Part shown: positions 11,402-23,570 of the stretch, piece after piece
Position numbering within the stretch: position 1 is the first letter of the stretch
Layout: the number at the start of each line of letters is the position of its first letter
Assembly (NCBI GenBank): GCA_029817715.1
Contig: JARUPY010000341.1
Location: 1 to 64,000, forward strand
Direction: 5' to 3'
Origin: Melastoma dodecandrum
Taxonomy: Eukaryota > Streptophyta > Magnoliopsida > Myrtales > Melastomataceae
DNA: 64,000 nt
Translations under genes and position numbers: made by a program
Notes under the pieces: model-generated
Told to the model about the DNA's origin: nothing
Databases searched by the model: none
What the model saw: only the letters and a program-made list of their open reading frames with translations

Positions 11402-13107
11402 CCTAAAACCCCAACTGGTTTAAAAGCCTTCCCCAGATTCGCAAGTTAGCTGGCTTCAGGAGCTTACTACTTCTCCAAGCGAAGTGGCCTTTAGGAACAG
11501 AACCAGATCAAAATTCCTCCCGCAAATGGATGATCAGAACGATGAAAGCACGCATAAGGTAGACCGCATGCCACGTTGGCCAAACTATATCAAATATACA
11601 ATTCTGCAGATAAAGAGAAAGGAAAACAAAATAATAAGCCAAATCAACTCGAAGAACAATGACAAGCAACTCGAAATCACGACCCCCAGCTTAAATTCAG
11701 CGCGACAAGAAAAGGGTTCTAACCCACTGATATTCTCAAAATCCTGATCTGATTCAACAGGACAAAGGCATAATCGGGGACAGTTTCATGACTCAAATTG
11801 AGACAAAAACACAATCACCAGACAGCTTCCGTTTCTACAGAGATCACGAGGGGACAACAAAAGGACACAGAATCGACGCAAACCCTTCTGCAGAACCTCG
11901 AATAACATAACATGGGGCGTTCCCAAGTTCCTACCTTTGACCGAATTCCAGAAGATGATCATCTCCCGTCCCATGGCTTTGTGTTCCGTTCAGCCAATGC
12001 CGGCAAGTGGAAAGCTCCTTTTTCCATTTTATAGCCGTGCCACGCTTTCTTTAGGTAAATAATTGCCCCCACTAACTCCCTATAATTACGAGGTCAACCA
12101 CACAGGCAGGGGAGAGGAGCGCGGGAATCCCTTTTGTCCCTTTTGTGTCAATTCACTCTCATTTCCTCTTTGTTCAGACAAGAAGCTTGTCCTGATTACA
12201 ACGCGTGGACTGACCCACCTCCACAGAGAGGTGAACGGGCAAATACTTGCTAACATCTTTCCATAGACTTTGTTGAAATATTTTTGACATGTTTGTTAAT
12301 AATGCCCCCGCGTCCAATCGGCAAAGTTGACCCCCCTGCAGCATTCAATAAGAAGCCCCCATCCTCCATGTTGTCATGCTGATGTGGAAAACCCTTCAGC
12401 TATTTTACAACGTGATTTGGATTTTTTCCCCACCATGAATCAGAGCTCGTTCAAAGTCAAAGCAACGGGGAGGGTTTTACTACAAAACTCCAATTTGAGT
12501 TAAGTTTTATGTTTGTATTTGACTGCTAAGAGAATGGTCAGAATTGAGGAAAATTCAGACAAAAAGATTCGACCAAAGACTCTGCTGTTCCCCACAACAC
12601 ACACGGTTGGAAGTTTGACTGTCCAAACCACGTGGAAGAAGAAACCCGCGTCAATCGCCCAAGAAAGCAGAAGAAATCTTGTGATTGACTCTGAGATCTT
12701 AGCCCCTTGTTTGCTCCGAGTACCTGTAGGACTACCGCCGCCACGGCTTTTCATGGCGATCCGTTGGAAGCTCTAAACGTTTTTTTTTTATGGGCATGCG
12801 ATCAGGGTAATGCCCCCTTTCCCTCGTACGTCGACAGCATGAAGATGCTTCTGACAATTGCAAGTCAAGCAGACGACACAAGATCTCGTCGATAGACAAA
12901 AAGCCAGAAAGCAAAAGAATCCCGGGGTTGGGGTCCAGCAATCATCGTAGTTTTCTCCATAACTCCGGCAAAGGAGAAGAGGCGGGTAGAAAGAGGAATG
13001 ACGAACAGTTTTCCTATTATTGCCATGATCAAGCATGATTGTGCATTCAGGGAACTGAAAAACAAGGATGCCGACTTCTGCATTTTTCAACCATTCCAAA
13101 TGTAGAG
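11402..13107. other. GRAS 5' leader/promoter and intergenic sequence
   Basis: The part next to 11402 is probably 5' untranslated leader and promoter of the minus-strand GRAS gene. The rest, up to the 3' end of the complex I gene at 13108, contains only short unsupported frames. No repeat or RNA gene seen. Confidence 0.4.
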
Positions 13108-14347
13108 TCAGCCCCGCTTCTTGTAGCGCGCAGCCTCGTCGTCGTTCGGGAAGAAACCCATGAGTCGGCCGGCGGAGTTCTGGTATGCATACATGAAGCC
13201 ACCCATCAATCCAATCAGTCCGCCAGTAACCATCGATGGCCCTTTGATCCCTGGCTTTATTCCTACCAACACAGCATCAAAGGAAATAATGTAAGTAGCA
13301 TTTCCTGCGCACCGCACGGACTCATATAACTTGAAACTGAGTGAGAGAATGGAGTGTTTATTCTACTTGTTTCACAAAACTTGACATGTTTCTGAGATAA
13401 GTGTGATGGAAGTCCATTCTTAAGTTCAAATCAAAATTTGAGACATCCACAAACTCTGAGGATACAATCCCATTTGAAAATGCTCAATTTAATCATTACA
13501 TAACTTAAACAAAATAAGAGTACGAATGGGCATGGGTATTCAACCAAGTGAAGCGAACAAGAGTTCAGAATGTTCTCGAGATCACAAAAAATGGAGGCCC
13601 GAGTATGGTGGCCGCCATTGCCCAAGCTTCCATGTGTTAAGAAGTTCATGAGGAAGGGGCCCTTGAATTCAACCCTCATTCACAACCCCAACCACCTAAT
13701 CCCCTGAATTAGTTTTCGCCTATCCTCAATAAGAGAATGAGGGATTATACCCTACTTACCCTCTTCATCTCTCATGGCTAAAATAAGTGTTCGCGTGATG
13801 TGAGCGCAGCCAGCAATCCAAAGTATTGACGGTTTCGAACTACTCGTAACTTCATCGGAACCCCAATTCATGTGCAGATTGGTCAGGCAAATAGGGAACC
13901 ATCCCCACACTCTCATTAATCCTGTTTGTATCAATCCCTAGCTAACATCTCATGGCCATAACCCCAAAAATGAACAAATCTTTCCGAAGACTAAAATTAC
14001 GACAGATATGAAGAAGAACACTGATTCTGCGCCCCCATCAAGTAAACAACGAAATCAATCCAATCGCAATCCCTATCACTATCAACCAACACCTCCCAAG
14101 CCTCCTAAACGGACCGAAAACAGCATTCGAAGCCAGCAATCGATCAGAAGACCCAAACGAACGAAAGCGGAGAGGGGAGGTCCGGGGGCGCACCGGAGAG
14201 GTAGCCGACGGTGACGGAGACGCCGGTGATGGTGACGAAGCGGAAGTAGTCGAGGGTGCTGAAGTTGCCCACCACAGTCGTGAATGGGGGGTTCCGATCA
14301 ATGACCGGGTACTCGGGCTTCGCCGACGCGGTGATGTCTGTGTTCAT
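13108..14347 (-). CDS. Mitochondrial complex I small membrane subunit
   Basis: Two exons, 14194-14347 and 13108-13262, joined at TCC G|GA, give 102 residues from MNTDITASAKPEYP to EAARYKKRG. It matches the small plant protein annotated in Arabidopsis as the ESSS-type subunit of NADH:ubiquinone oxidoreductase (At2g42310/At3g57785 family; later subunit nomenclature may differ). It has a conserved soluble start (YPVIDRNPPFTTVVGNF), then two membrane segments (FVTITGVSVTVGYLSG and SMVTGGLIGLMGGFMYAY) separated by IKPGIKGP, then an AGRLMGFFPND tail. It would sit in the membrane arm of complex I in the inner mitochondrial membrane. A longer frame opens with GTG at 14422; I chose the ATG at 14345-14347 because conservation starts there and a stop lies upstream without another ATG. 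Divergent from the gene at 15201. Confidence 0.82.
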
Positions 14348-15200
14348 CCCTCTCTCCCCCGCCTTCCTCGATCCACTTCCCTCCCAGTTGGTCAGAACCC
14401 GTCTCCTGATTCGCTCCGACACCCTGCGACGGCTGCTTCGATAGGAAGATGTCTGGATTTGGACTGGATTGGGTCAGATCGTCTCGTCTACCTTAATGGG
14501 CCTGAGACAATGGCCCCGTGTTTCGTCAGGAAGCCATCAAAGCCTTCCCTTCCCAATTCAACGTCAGGAAGCCGATCATAAAGAAGGGCAAAAGGTGGGG
14601 GAATAGGAGGAAACTTGGGTTGTGATGCAAATGTGTCGGTGTCCGATTTGTCCGAATTCCCGCGTCACTCGAGGGCTCTTTTGCAACCGAAAAAACCGAC
14701 CCGGAAGCTTTAGAAAAAGCTCTCTTTCCTCTTCCTCTTCCTCTTCCTCTTCAATCTCGTCACCACAGCATTTCCTTTTGGTTGCGGCCGCCGTTGTCGA
14801 TTTCCTACTATGGGCCGTGATCAATCGTCGAATGATCGATTTCGTTGTGAACGGTGAGGAAGTGTTGTTGTTGTTATGCGGGCCGTAGATGTTCTGGATC
14901 CCGTCAGTTTGTACGCTGATGCTCAAAAAGGAAATCATCGAATATTGTTCTTTCTTTCTTACCCCGTTTTTGAAATTTCTAATCAGTATGCAAGCTGTTG
15001 GGAATTTTGATGAGTATATGCGCATTGGCTCGACCGCGTGCAACCCCCACTTTGGGAAAGAACCATCTTGGGGCGGTCTCGAGATTGATTTTCTTGTTCT
15101 TGATACGAGTTGGGTTAACCATAGTGATGTTCCCCTTGCACGCAGATAGTACGCTTGGATACTCGCATTTAGCTTATGCATTGTGACGAGTGACACAGAA
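14348..15200. promoter_or_regulatory. Shared divergent promoter region with CTTCCT microsatellite
   Basis: This 0.85-kb stretch separates two divergently transcribed genes, so it should hold both promoters and leaders. A hexanucleotide-like CTTCCT run occupies about 14726-14752; such CT-rich tracts are common in plant 5' leaders. The minus-strand frame over it encodes only a poly-glutamate run and is not treated as a gene. Confidence 0.45.
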
Positions 15201-16172
15201 ATGAGGGACACAGATCATTTGTCGGATAGGTCTACTTTTCATAGAATGAGTAGCGAGCAAGAAAGGGAGCGGAGGAGGATGCGAGATAGGGAGCGGAGGC
15301 AGTCCATGACTTCTGAGCAGAGAGAGAGGCATCTCGCTAGGCGTAGACGGAACTATCAGCTTCGCAGGCAGAGAGTAAAGCACCTGGAGTCAGGCTTTCA
15401 GCCCGGATGTACGACTACAATCCAGGCAAACAATATGACTGGCATGAACCATCTCCGGCTAGGCGGCTATAATCCCAAGTCCTTAGTCCATTTTGGTTAT
15501 GTCATGCCGATAGGCTCCGGCCAAGTCCTTTTCAAAGTTCATGGAGAGCACTCATTGATGCCCAAGGGTGTGTGACTAACAGTGATCAACATGAGACACA
15601 CTATTCAAACTTCAAATCAACGTGAGATAACTTTGAGAGGTGGTGTTACGCAGGCAAGGAGCCCCTGGCTTACGGTTTGACCAAGCTTCAGAGTAGGCTG
15701 AGATTGGTTCATGTAAAGCAATTTGCACGCTCATTAAAGCGTCCCCTTGGCGAGCTCGCAGCTAACAATATCCCAATCCTCGCAGACTTGATTATGAAAG
15801 GAAACCAAGTATCATGTGGTGAGTATGTTTCGGACTCATTTTGCTCGTGCAAAATCATGTATAGACAAATACTCATTAGAATTGCCTTCCAGACAAACCG
15901 GTCCATGTAGTGCGTCTGAATCGTGTGAAAGAGCTAGCAAGAGGAATGAAGTGCTCCGCTTCAAAAGAGGCTCCTGAACAGATTCCTTCAAGCAAGACAG
16001 AAGGTACAATGCTCTTACCTTTTCACCTGGAAACCAAAGACGATGTAATAACCCGGTGTTTCCACTGTATAAACCCTGCTTAGGAAGTCCCCAGAAAAGA
16101 AACCTGCCATCAGCAGAGGGTCATCAACCAGCGCCGCCTGATGAGGCCAGAAAAGCGGTTACAGTGGCATAG
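15201..16172 (+). CDS. Uncharacterised basic plant protein, four exons
   Basis: Four exons (15201-15567, 15654-15818, 15893-16003, 16084-16172) join cleanly in frame to 243 residues with a TAG at 16170-16172. Function unknown. The N-terminus is extremely basic (MSSEQERERRRMRDRERR, then MTSEQRERHLARRRRN), probably helical and nuclear or nucleic-acid binding. A less charged middle follows. Exons 2 and 3 each encode one copy of a short motif: LRLVHVKQFARSL and VRLNRVKELARGM. The C-terminus is polar. The start is the ATG at 15201; an in-frame GTG lies 18 bases upstream. It shares a promoter region with the complex I gene. I believe related proteins exist in other plants, but I know no assigned role. 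Confidence 0.62.
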
Positions 16173-16535
16173 TTTGAAGAACTAAACGTTATTATTACGA
16201 CGAGTAGGACTGCGACACATCTATTCCATACTTGAGACCTTCTATGAGGAGAATTTTGTTTTGTGGTAGAAATCGGACATTATTTTCTTCTTCCCCAAAA
16301 CATGCCCTTTGCTATAGGGAAAAATGGGGATATGCGGTCACACAAAGTGATGATACATCATCCTATGCTTTAATATTCTGCAGAATCTGGACTGGACTCT
16401 TCCCAGTATTTAGAACCCCACAAAATGGAGACGGAAAAGAGTGTTTGATTAAATAAAATAATGTCCATGATCTGTTCTAAGGCACATCTTCCCTTTCCTT
16501 CAAATGCGATCCGTAGCTACTCAGCCACCAAACGC
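16173..16535. other. 3' flank of the gene at 15201
   Basis: Probable 3' untranslated region and spacer up to the target-site duplication of the Mutator-like element. No gene seen. Confidence 0.4.
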
Positions 16536-16544
16536 ATTTCGGCG

Positions 16545-17818
16545 GGACAAGAATAAAGTCTCGTGCATGGAAATTTTCGTGCATTTTGTAAAGTGTGCGT
16601 TGTTTCCTACTTTTGTAGGAAATTTTGAGTACTGTTTCGTCCGTTTTGTAAAATAATAGTATGCTTCGTTAATTTGTACATGCCTTTTATCCCGTACAAA
16701 TATGCTTCATAATATACACGAATGAATTTCGTAATGTACGAATGAGTTCCATAATTTTAAAGGGTGGTTTTGTTATAAAGTATAAATCAACTTCGTCAAT
16801 TATGCTGACCATTTCGTAAGTTACTATTGCTGCTCAAAATCTACCAAACCCTAAATACTTCAAGGATCTCACCTTCAACCCAAAAGACAATGCCTCAACT
16901 GCAGCATCGGATGGCGTAAGCTTACTCAAACCCTCCTCCCAACCTGTGCTTCTTTTCCTCGGAGATATTTTGGATTGCAAGATTCAAACTCAAGACCTCT
17001 CGTCTTAGGAGGAACACTCTAACCAATTAAGGCACAAATGCTTACGAGCCTTACTATTTTAAAGACGAGATTTTATGTTTTGCTGAAGGGACTGGTTCTG
17101 AAAACTCACCCCTTTGTGTTTTGTTGAAGGGATAGGTTCTGAAAACCCGTCCCTTTTATATTTTATTGAAGGAACGGGTTTTGAAAACTCGTTCCCTCCG
17201 GCTCCTATATTAAGATGGCGGGTGTTGAAAAACCGCCTTGATGGGATGTGACTCCCATCATAAGGGCGGGTTTTCAACCCGTCCCCATGTTTACTTTAAG
17301 GGTGGCTCTTTAAAACCCGTCCCTTTTATAAAATTAGTGACGGGTTTTGAAAATTGCCCAAAGATTGTATTTTGGTAATTTTGAAAACTAAAACCGTATT
17401 TGGTGAATTTTTTTACGGACTAACTATAAATCCACACAAAACTCATGTATTGTGCACAATTACAAAACAAACATAGAAATCGCCTCCCCCAAACTATCAG
17501 TTATTACAAACGTGGTCCCCTGCTGTCCATAAATGATATGAGAGGCGGACCATACAAACATTGTTTTGTAAAGTACGAAACGATCCATATAAATTTACGA
17601 AGCTTATGGCTCGTCCAAATTTATGAAACTCATTTGTATATTACGAAATGATCCGTATAATATTACGAAGCTCATTCGTATTTTACAAAAAGCATGTACA
17701 AATTAACGAAGACCATCATTTTTCTTTTTACGAAACACCCAAAACTTTTATACAAAAATACGAAGCGCATATTTTACGAAACGCTTGAAAGCTCCGTGCA
17801 CGGACTTTAGCCTTGTCC
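16545..17818. mobile_element. Non-autonomous Mutator-like element (MULE)
   Basis: A 1274-bp element bounded by GGACAAG...CTTGTCC. The flanking 9-bp sequences ATTTCGGCG (16536-16544) and ATTTCAGCG (17819-17827) match at 8 of 9 positions, as expected for a Mutator target-site duplication. The ends form long imperfect terminal inverted repeats of about 190 bp or more. For example, GCTTCGTTAATTTGTACATG near 16671 is mirrored as CATGTACAAATTAACGAAG near 17692, and both outer ends carry TAAAGTC..GTGCA. The centre (about 17080-17350) is built from short alternating-orientation copies of a GACGGGTTTTGAAAA/TTTTCAAACCCGTC block, which would fold into hairpins. No transposase frame is present, so it needs help in trans. 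Confidence 0.75.
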
Positions 17819-17827
17819 ATTTCAGCG

Positions 17828-18252
17828 CTGGCATTGTTAAAGAAAAGGGGTGTTCATGCTTTGCCTTAACAGTAAGCAAAGTACCCATCAATGTTGTTGT
17901 GATAATATGTGGATGAACTTCCCTGTCCCTGTCTTCACGTTCGATTCGATCTGTGAGTATGGCAGACAGACAAACCACAGCCACTTCGGCTAAAATTCCA
18001 TCGACCCTTCTTCTTCCAATATCCAACATCCTCTTCTCCCTCCCGTGATTGGTTGTAACAAATTCAACCTCACAAATATTTCATCAAATTACGATTGTAA
18101 ATGCTTGTCGGAGAATTCTCTGTTTTACTTCTCCCACTGAAACCCAAAAGGAAACTTTTATCACAACACCCGCGCATGAAGTATATATATTTTAGGGCAA
18201 AAGAACAACAGACAAGTGTGTCCTAGTTTTTGGGTGTGTAAGAAAGGAGGGG
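17828..18252. other. Spacer between MULE and gypsy element
   Basis: No gene or repeat recognised. Confidence 0.4.
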
Positions 18253-18601
18253 TGCTATGAATCTTCTGGGATTGCAGGCAATCGGAGAAGACGAGGAATG
18301 AAGGACAGACTGATCGAAGATGAACGTCAGTCGAATCTCTGCATTCAATGGCAATGTTCAAGAGTACAGAGGAAGGGAAACTACTAACAGAACTCAGATA
18401 CCCAACTACCACTAACAGATTACTTCTTATAGCTATCCTCCCCTCCGTAACCACTTTGTAACTACTTTTATTTACAATGCAATGTAACGGTAACAGTACT
18501 TTTATCTTCAACTTCTTCCATTAACTCTCTTCAACTCCTCTTCCAGCTCACTCTTCATCCTTCGCACGTGTGTTCCCCTCCTCTGCTCGTGACACATAGC
18601 A
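18253..18601 (-). repeat. 3' LTR of element A
   Basis: 349 bp, beginning TGCTATG and ending CATAGCA, which are perfect inverted ends. It is the 3' LTR because the coding strand is minus. Confidence 0.9.
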
Positions 18602-19001
18602 ATCCAACCCCCTTAAAATGAAGCTTGTCCTCAAGCTACACAACCACCGCTATCCCTTCCCACACTTCAAGTTACAAATTCTCATCCCTCCTGCACCTTT
18701 CTGCACATGTCATCCTCACCGCCCTGCATAATGTTCTGCATAATCGACCCCTCTTTAAAACAACTTGCCCTCAAGTTGGTCTAAAAAGCGAAATTAGGAA
18801 ATCGCTTAATCAAATCAGCAGACGACTCCCAAGTAGCATCCTGTGGATCACTATTAGTCCACTGCACCAAGAGATATTACTCCCACATCACCCTCTTTAA
18901 CCAATTTTCTATCCAAGACCTGAAGCGGCTCAGCTGTCAAGACTGACTGACCATCAACCATGGGGACAGAACACACTACAGGCGGCGGTCCCTCATGCTT
19001 C

Positions 19002-22000
19002 CTAAGTAAAGACACATGAAATACTGGGTTTCACATCCACAGGTAGAAGCAACCGATATGCTACCGGACCAATCTTAGCAGCCACTTGAAATGGTCCAAA
19101 AAATCTGGGAGCCAATTTAGCAGAAGAACGATAAGCCATTGTCTTTTGCCTGTAAGGCTGCAGTTTAACATAGACATAATCCCCCACCACAAACTCCTTA
19201 TATGTCCTGTGTTTGTCCTCTTGGCTCCTTATTCGAGCCTGAGCTCTCTGCAAATGAAAACGGAGCATCTGCAACAGTCTTCTCGAGCGCGCAACGTACG
19301 ATCGACTGTCTTCACCTTACTATCACCAATGACATATGGTAAATGAACCGAGGGAAGCTGTCCATACACAATTTCATACGGGGTCTTCTGAATAACCGTG
19401 TGAAAAGTGGTATTATACCACCACTCTGCCAAGGGAATCCAACTCACCCATTCTTTCGGCCGTTCCCCTGTCATGCAACGTAAGTATGTCTCCAAGCATT
19501 TGTTCACCACCTCCAATTGACCGTCCGTTTGAGGGTGGTAACTAGAAGACATCAAAAGATCAACTTGCTGTAAACGGAAGAGTTCCTTCTAGAAAGCACT
19601 AACAAAGACACGATCCCGATCTGAAACAATGGTTCGTGGCATGCCATGCAAACGAAAAATCTGGTCTAAGAAAATATGTGCCACCGAGACTGCTGTGAAG
19701 GGATGGCTCAATAAGAGAAAGTGAGCATATTTGCTCAACCTGTCCACAATCACCAAAATAGTATCCTTCCCTCGAGACTTAGGAAGACCCTCAATAAAGT
19801 CCATTGATATATCAGTCCAGATGGTGTCAGGAATTGGTAATGGTTGCAGAAGACCAGCTGGTTTATGTAACAAAGGTTTGTACTGCTGGCAGACAATACA
19901 GTTTCTAATATAGTTTCGAACATCCCGTTTGAGCTTCTTCCAATAAAACAAAGCTGTCAGACGCTTAACAGTGGCTTGCATACCGGAATGTCCTCCCACA
20001 GGGGTGTCATGTAACAGACAAATAAGTTTCTGTCTCAATGCATCATTATCACCAACAACCAATTTCCCTTTTCTTCTCAACTCACCTTGGCTCCAAGAAT
20101 AATGGCTTTTTAACAGCACCCGCCTGCAACTACTGAATTATGGACTGCAACTGAGCATCACACTGCCAGCTATTCTGTATCTGCAATATCAAGTCTGTAT
20201 TGACCTGTGATAAAACAATGTCATCAGTTCCGAGCCCTGCATCCTAGACAATGCATCAGCCGCCGCGTTTTCTTTCCCTTTCTTGTAGAGCACCTCATAA
20301 TCGAAACCAAGAAGTTTAGGCAAACACTTACTCTGAAAACAGTTGTGATCTTTTGCTCTAACAGACACTTTAAACTAAAATGGTCCGTTTTGATCACAAA
20401 ATGCCTCCCAACGAGGTACGGTCGTCATTTGTCAATAGCGAACACCACTGCCATCAACTTTTTTTCATAAGTAGAGCTCCCCTACATCTTTTTGGAAAAA
20501 GCTTTGTTAATATACGCAATTGGATGACCTCGTTGAGTCAACACTACTCCCATACCCGTACCCGAAGCGTCCGTCTCAATAACAAATTGTTCCGCAAAGT
20601 TTGGTAAAGCCAATACCGGAGCTGTACTCATGGCGTGCTTGAGCTGTTGGAAAGCTGATGTAGCTACAGAATCCCATCGAAAAGCATTTTTCTTGAGTAG
20701 ATTCGTTAACGGCTTACTGATAAGACCATAATGCTTGATGAACTTCCTGTAATAACCAGTCAAGCCCAGAAAACCTCTCAATTCCTTCACATTCTTCGGT
20801 TCTGGCCAAGTGGACATCGCCCGGATCTTGTTTGGATCAGTCTGTACACCTCTTTCTGATATCACATGCCCCAAATATTCAACTTCTTTAGCTCCAAAAA
20901 TACACTTCGATAACTTGGCATAGAGGCTGTGCTGTCGCAATATATTCAGAACAATTCGAACATGATCTAAATGCGCACTCAAAGTCTTGCTGTAAATAAG
21001 TATGTCATCAAAAAACACCAGCACAAACCTCCGTAGATGTGGCCTGAATATAGAATTCATAAGGTGTTGGAATGTAGAAGGCGCATTAGTTAATCCAAAA
21101 GGCATCACCAAAAACTCGTAATGGCCTTCATGAGTGCGAAAAGCAGTTTTTGGGATATCATTTGGTGCCATTCTGATCTGCCAATAGCCGGAACGCAAAT
21201 CAATCTTCGAGAATAAAGTTGCACCGTGAAGTTCATCCAGAAGTTCTTCAATAATCGGTATAGGAAACTTATCCTTCACTGTGGATTTGTTCAGCTCTCT
21301 ATAGTCAATGCATAGTTGCCAAGAACCGTCTTTTTCTTGACCATCACTATTGGTGAAGAAAATGCACTCTGGCTAGGTCGAATAACCCCTGTTGTAAGCA
21401 TTTCCTTTACCATATTCTCAATTGCATCCTTCTGCACTACTGGATACCGATATGGCCGCACATTGATAGGTGAAGTGCCCTCCTTCAAATGAATCGGGTG
21501 ATCATGCTCCCTATGCGGTGGCAAAGTAGTTGGTTCTTTAAAAATATCATCATATTCATCCAAAATTTGCTACAATTCTGGGTATAATGGAGCAGAGATC
21601 GTAGAACATGCTTATGCAATAGGTTTAACAGACACCGCAAATAATTGCACGGACTGTGGTCCTTTAGAAACCAGATTCTTCAATTCTTTGTCAGTCATCC
21701 AGTTCAAAACTCCTGTCTTTCCTCCCATCAAAACATGTATGCGGCCATTATATTGGAACTCCATCCGCAATTGAGTGAAGTCCCACAAAACAGGACCAAG
21801 AGAGGATATCCATTGTACCCCTAGAATCATATCACAAGTTCCCAATGACACTAACATAATATCTGTACTGAAGGTTTCACCTCGTAAATCCCAAGAAAAC
21901 CCTTTACAGACAGATCGACAATAGATGGTCTCCCCATTAGCAACAGAGACTGCGACGGGATAACTAGGTGTAATTACACAACCCAGACGCTTTGCTGCAT

Positions 22001-22140
22001 TTTTATCCAAAAAATTATGCGTGCTGCCCGAATCAATGAGGATGTTAACCTTACTGCCCTTAGCTTTACCTGTAACTTTCATAGTTTGGTATGCTGTATT
22101 CCCGGTGATAGCATTCAAAGATATTAAAGGTGGAAACGGG
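19002..22140 (-). pseudogene. Element A pol remnants (protease, RT, RNase H, integrase)
   Basis: Broken polyprotein pieces on the minus strand. Protease carries LIDSGSTHNFLD near 22000-22045. Reverse transcriptase spans about 20480-21560, with [31 protein letters not shown] and the catalytic [10 protein letters not shown]. RNase H opens with [16 protein letters not shown] near 20540-20590 but is interrupted soon after. Integrase has a zinc-binding HDTPVGGHSG...CIVCQQ segment and a DFIEGLPKS...DRLSKYAH...SDRDR core (19589-20119). It continues in another frame with SYHPQTDGQ (19229-19555) and a C-terminal domain (VGDYVYVKLQPYRQ, about 19002-19274). At least four frame breaks make it non-functional. 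Confidence 0.85.
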
Positions 22141-23185
22141 GTCTTCTGAAGGTGGAGGAATATCCACAGTCGCATCATACTCCTCCTCAATCTCTTCTGT
22201 AAGAACTTCCACACAATGCAATTGTGCCTTACACTTATGACCTGGAATAAATTTTTCGGGACAAAAGAAACAGAGATTCTTGGCACGCCGATCTGCAATA
22301 AACTCATGGGACAATTGTCGCCTAGTGAATTTTGAGGGCTCCATTGATGGTTTAGGCAAAATAGCCTGTGAAGGTTGGCTGAAAGATTTCAGCAGAGGCC
22401 TGTCAGCAGCTGGCCTGTGTCTCTTATATATCGAAGATAAGAGATTCTCCTGTAGGCGAGCCAAAGTGTAAGCATCCATTAGAGTTCGTGGCCGAAACAT
22501 ACATACCGCAGTCTGTACTTAAAGCTTTAAACCACTTAAGAAACAACTCAAGGCTTGAGTCTCAGACAAGTCTGTTCTGACCAACAGAGCATCAAATTTT
22601 TCTTGATATGCATCTACCCCCCAGCTTCCTCTTGTTTCAAGCTCATCAATTCTGCCATCGGATCATCGTAAGGGTGACCTCCGAAACGAGCTGTAACAAG
22701 AGACTTATATTCTTCCCAACTAGGCCATATACCTTGCGGAGGTGCTTTGATCATTGACTGATACCATACAAGAGCCTTACCCTCCAAATGCACAGATACA
22801 ATTTTCATCATCAAAAATCGGGTGGTGTGGCATCCACGTCAAAAAATTTCTCACATTTATAAATCCAACCCTGTACTTCGTCATCCCGAAATCTAGGAAA
22901 ATCAATCTTTGAAAAACGAGCAAAATTGGATTGGAAACCTCCTTGCTGCGCATTGCTGTTATGAACAGTCCTCTGTTCCCGAGCAGGACGCTCTTCCACA
23001 TCATGGACCCTCGTATTCAATTCCTGAAGCTGTGTTGTAACCCATAGCATTGTTTCACGTTGCACCCGCATTTCCTCGCGAAATTCTGCCTGTTGTTGTT
23101 TTTGCTGCGCGAGAAACTCCGTCCAAGAGTCCTTCATCGTTCGCTGGAATTCGCCCATGATTGATTGCGTCTTGGTAGCGACCAT
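22066..23185 (-). pseudogene. Element A gag remnant
   Basis: Starts near an ATG at 23183-23185 (MVATKTQSIMGEF). A helical region follows, then a retrotransposon gag core with WIYKCEKFF and DFPRFRDDEVQ. In a shifted frame comes VHLEGKALVWYQSM...ARFGG (about 22614-22814). The nucleocapsid knuckle CFFCPEKFIPGHKC lies near 22260. The gag-to-protease boundary is about 22140. Two or more frame breaks are present. Confidence 0.75.
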
Positions 23186-23210
23186 GGACGATGTGGCTAG
23201 GATCGGACAA

Positions 23211-23219
23211 CTGATACCA
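23211..23219 (-). other. Primer-binding site of element A
   Basis: Minus-strand TGGTATCAG begins 2 bases inside the 5' LTR and matches the 3' end of initiator tRNA-Met over nine bases. The next bases (TTG) diverge from the expected AGC, consistent with decay. Confidence 0.7.
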
Positions 23220-23221
23220 AT

Positions 23222-23570
23222 TGCTATGAATCTTCTGGGATTGCAGGCAATCGGAGAAGACGAGGAATGAAGGACAGACTGATCGAAGATGAATGTCAGT
23301 CGAATCTCTGCATTCAATGGCAATGTTCAAGAGTACAGAGGAAGGGAAACTACTAACATAACTCAGATACCCAACTACCACTAACAGATTACTTCTTATA
23401 GTTATTCTCTTCTCCGTAACCACTTTGTAACTACTTTTATTTACAATGCAATGTAACGGTAACATTACTTTTATCTTCAACTTCTTCCATTACCTCTCTT
23501 CAACTCCTCTTCTAGCTCACTCTTCATCCTTCGCACGTGTGTTCCCTTCCTCTGCTCGTGACACATGGCA
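23222..23570 (-). repeat. 5' LTR of element A
   Basis: 349 bp, TGCTATG...CATGGCA; same length as the partner LTR at 18253 with 11 substitutions and no indel. Confidence 0.9.

Larger units (their letters stand above)
18253..23570 (-). mobile_element. Decayed Ty3/gypsy LTR retrotransposon (element A)
   Basis: A complete but inactive 5318-bp element transcribed on the minus strand, with two 349-bp LTRs that differ at 11 positions by hand alignment (about 3.2%). Coding order on the minus strand is gag, protease, reverse transcriptase, RNase H, integrase, which is Ty3/gypsy. Frames are broken by several stops and shifts. The primer-binding site lies next to the right LTR and a purine tract (minus strand AAGGGGGTTGGATT, 18602-18615) next to the left. 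Flanks AGGGG (18248-18252) and ATGGG (23571-23575) are a possible 5-bp duplication with one mismatch. Its pol motifs resemble those of the element at 47.6-51 kb, suggesting the same chromovirus branch (perhaps Reina-like). It ends within the likely promoter or leader of the RRM gene. Confidence 0.9.

Noticed and set aside
14348..14422. GTG-initiated N-terminal extension of the complex I subunit
   Set aside because: There is no ATG in this frame before an upstream stop, and conservation starts at the ATG 14347.
14576..15211. 211-codon minus-strand frame
   Set aside because: It contains a poly-Glu run made by the CTTCCT microsatellite, lies in a divergent promoter region and overlaps the start of the plus-strand gene.
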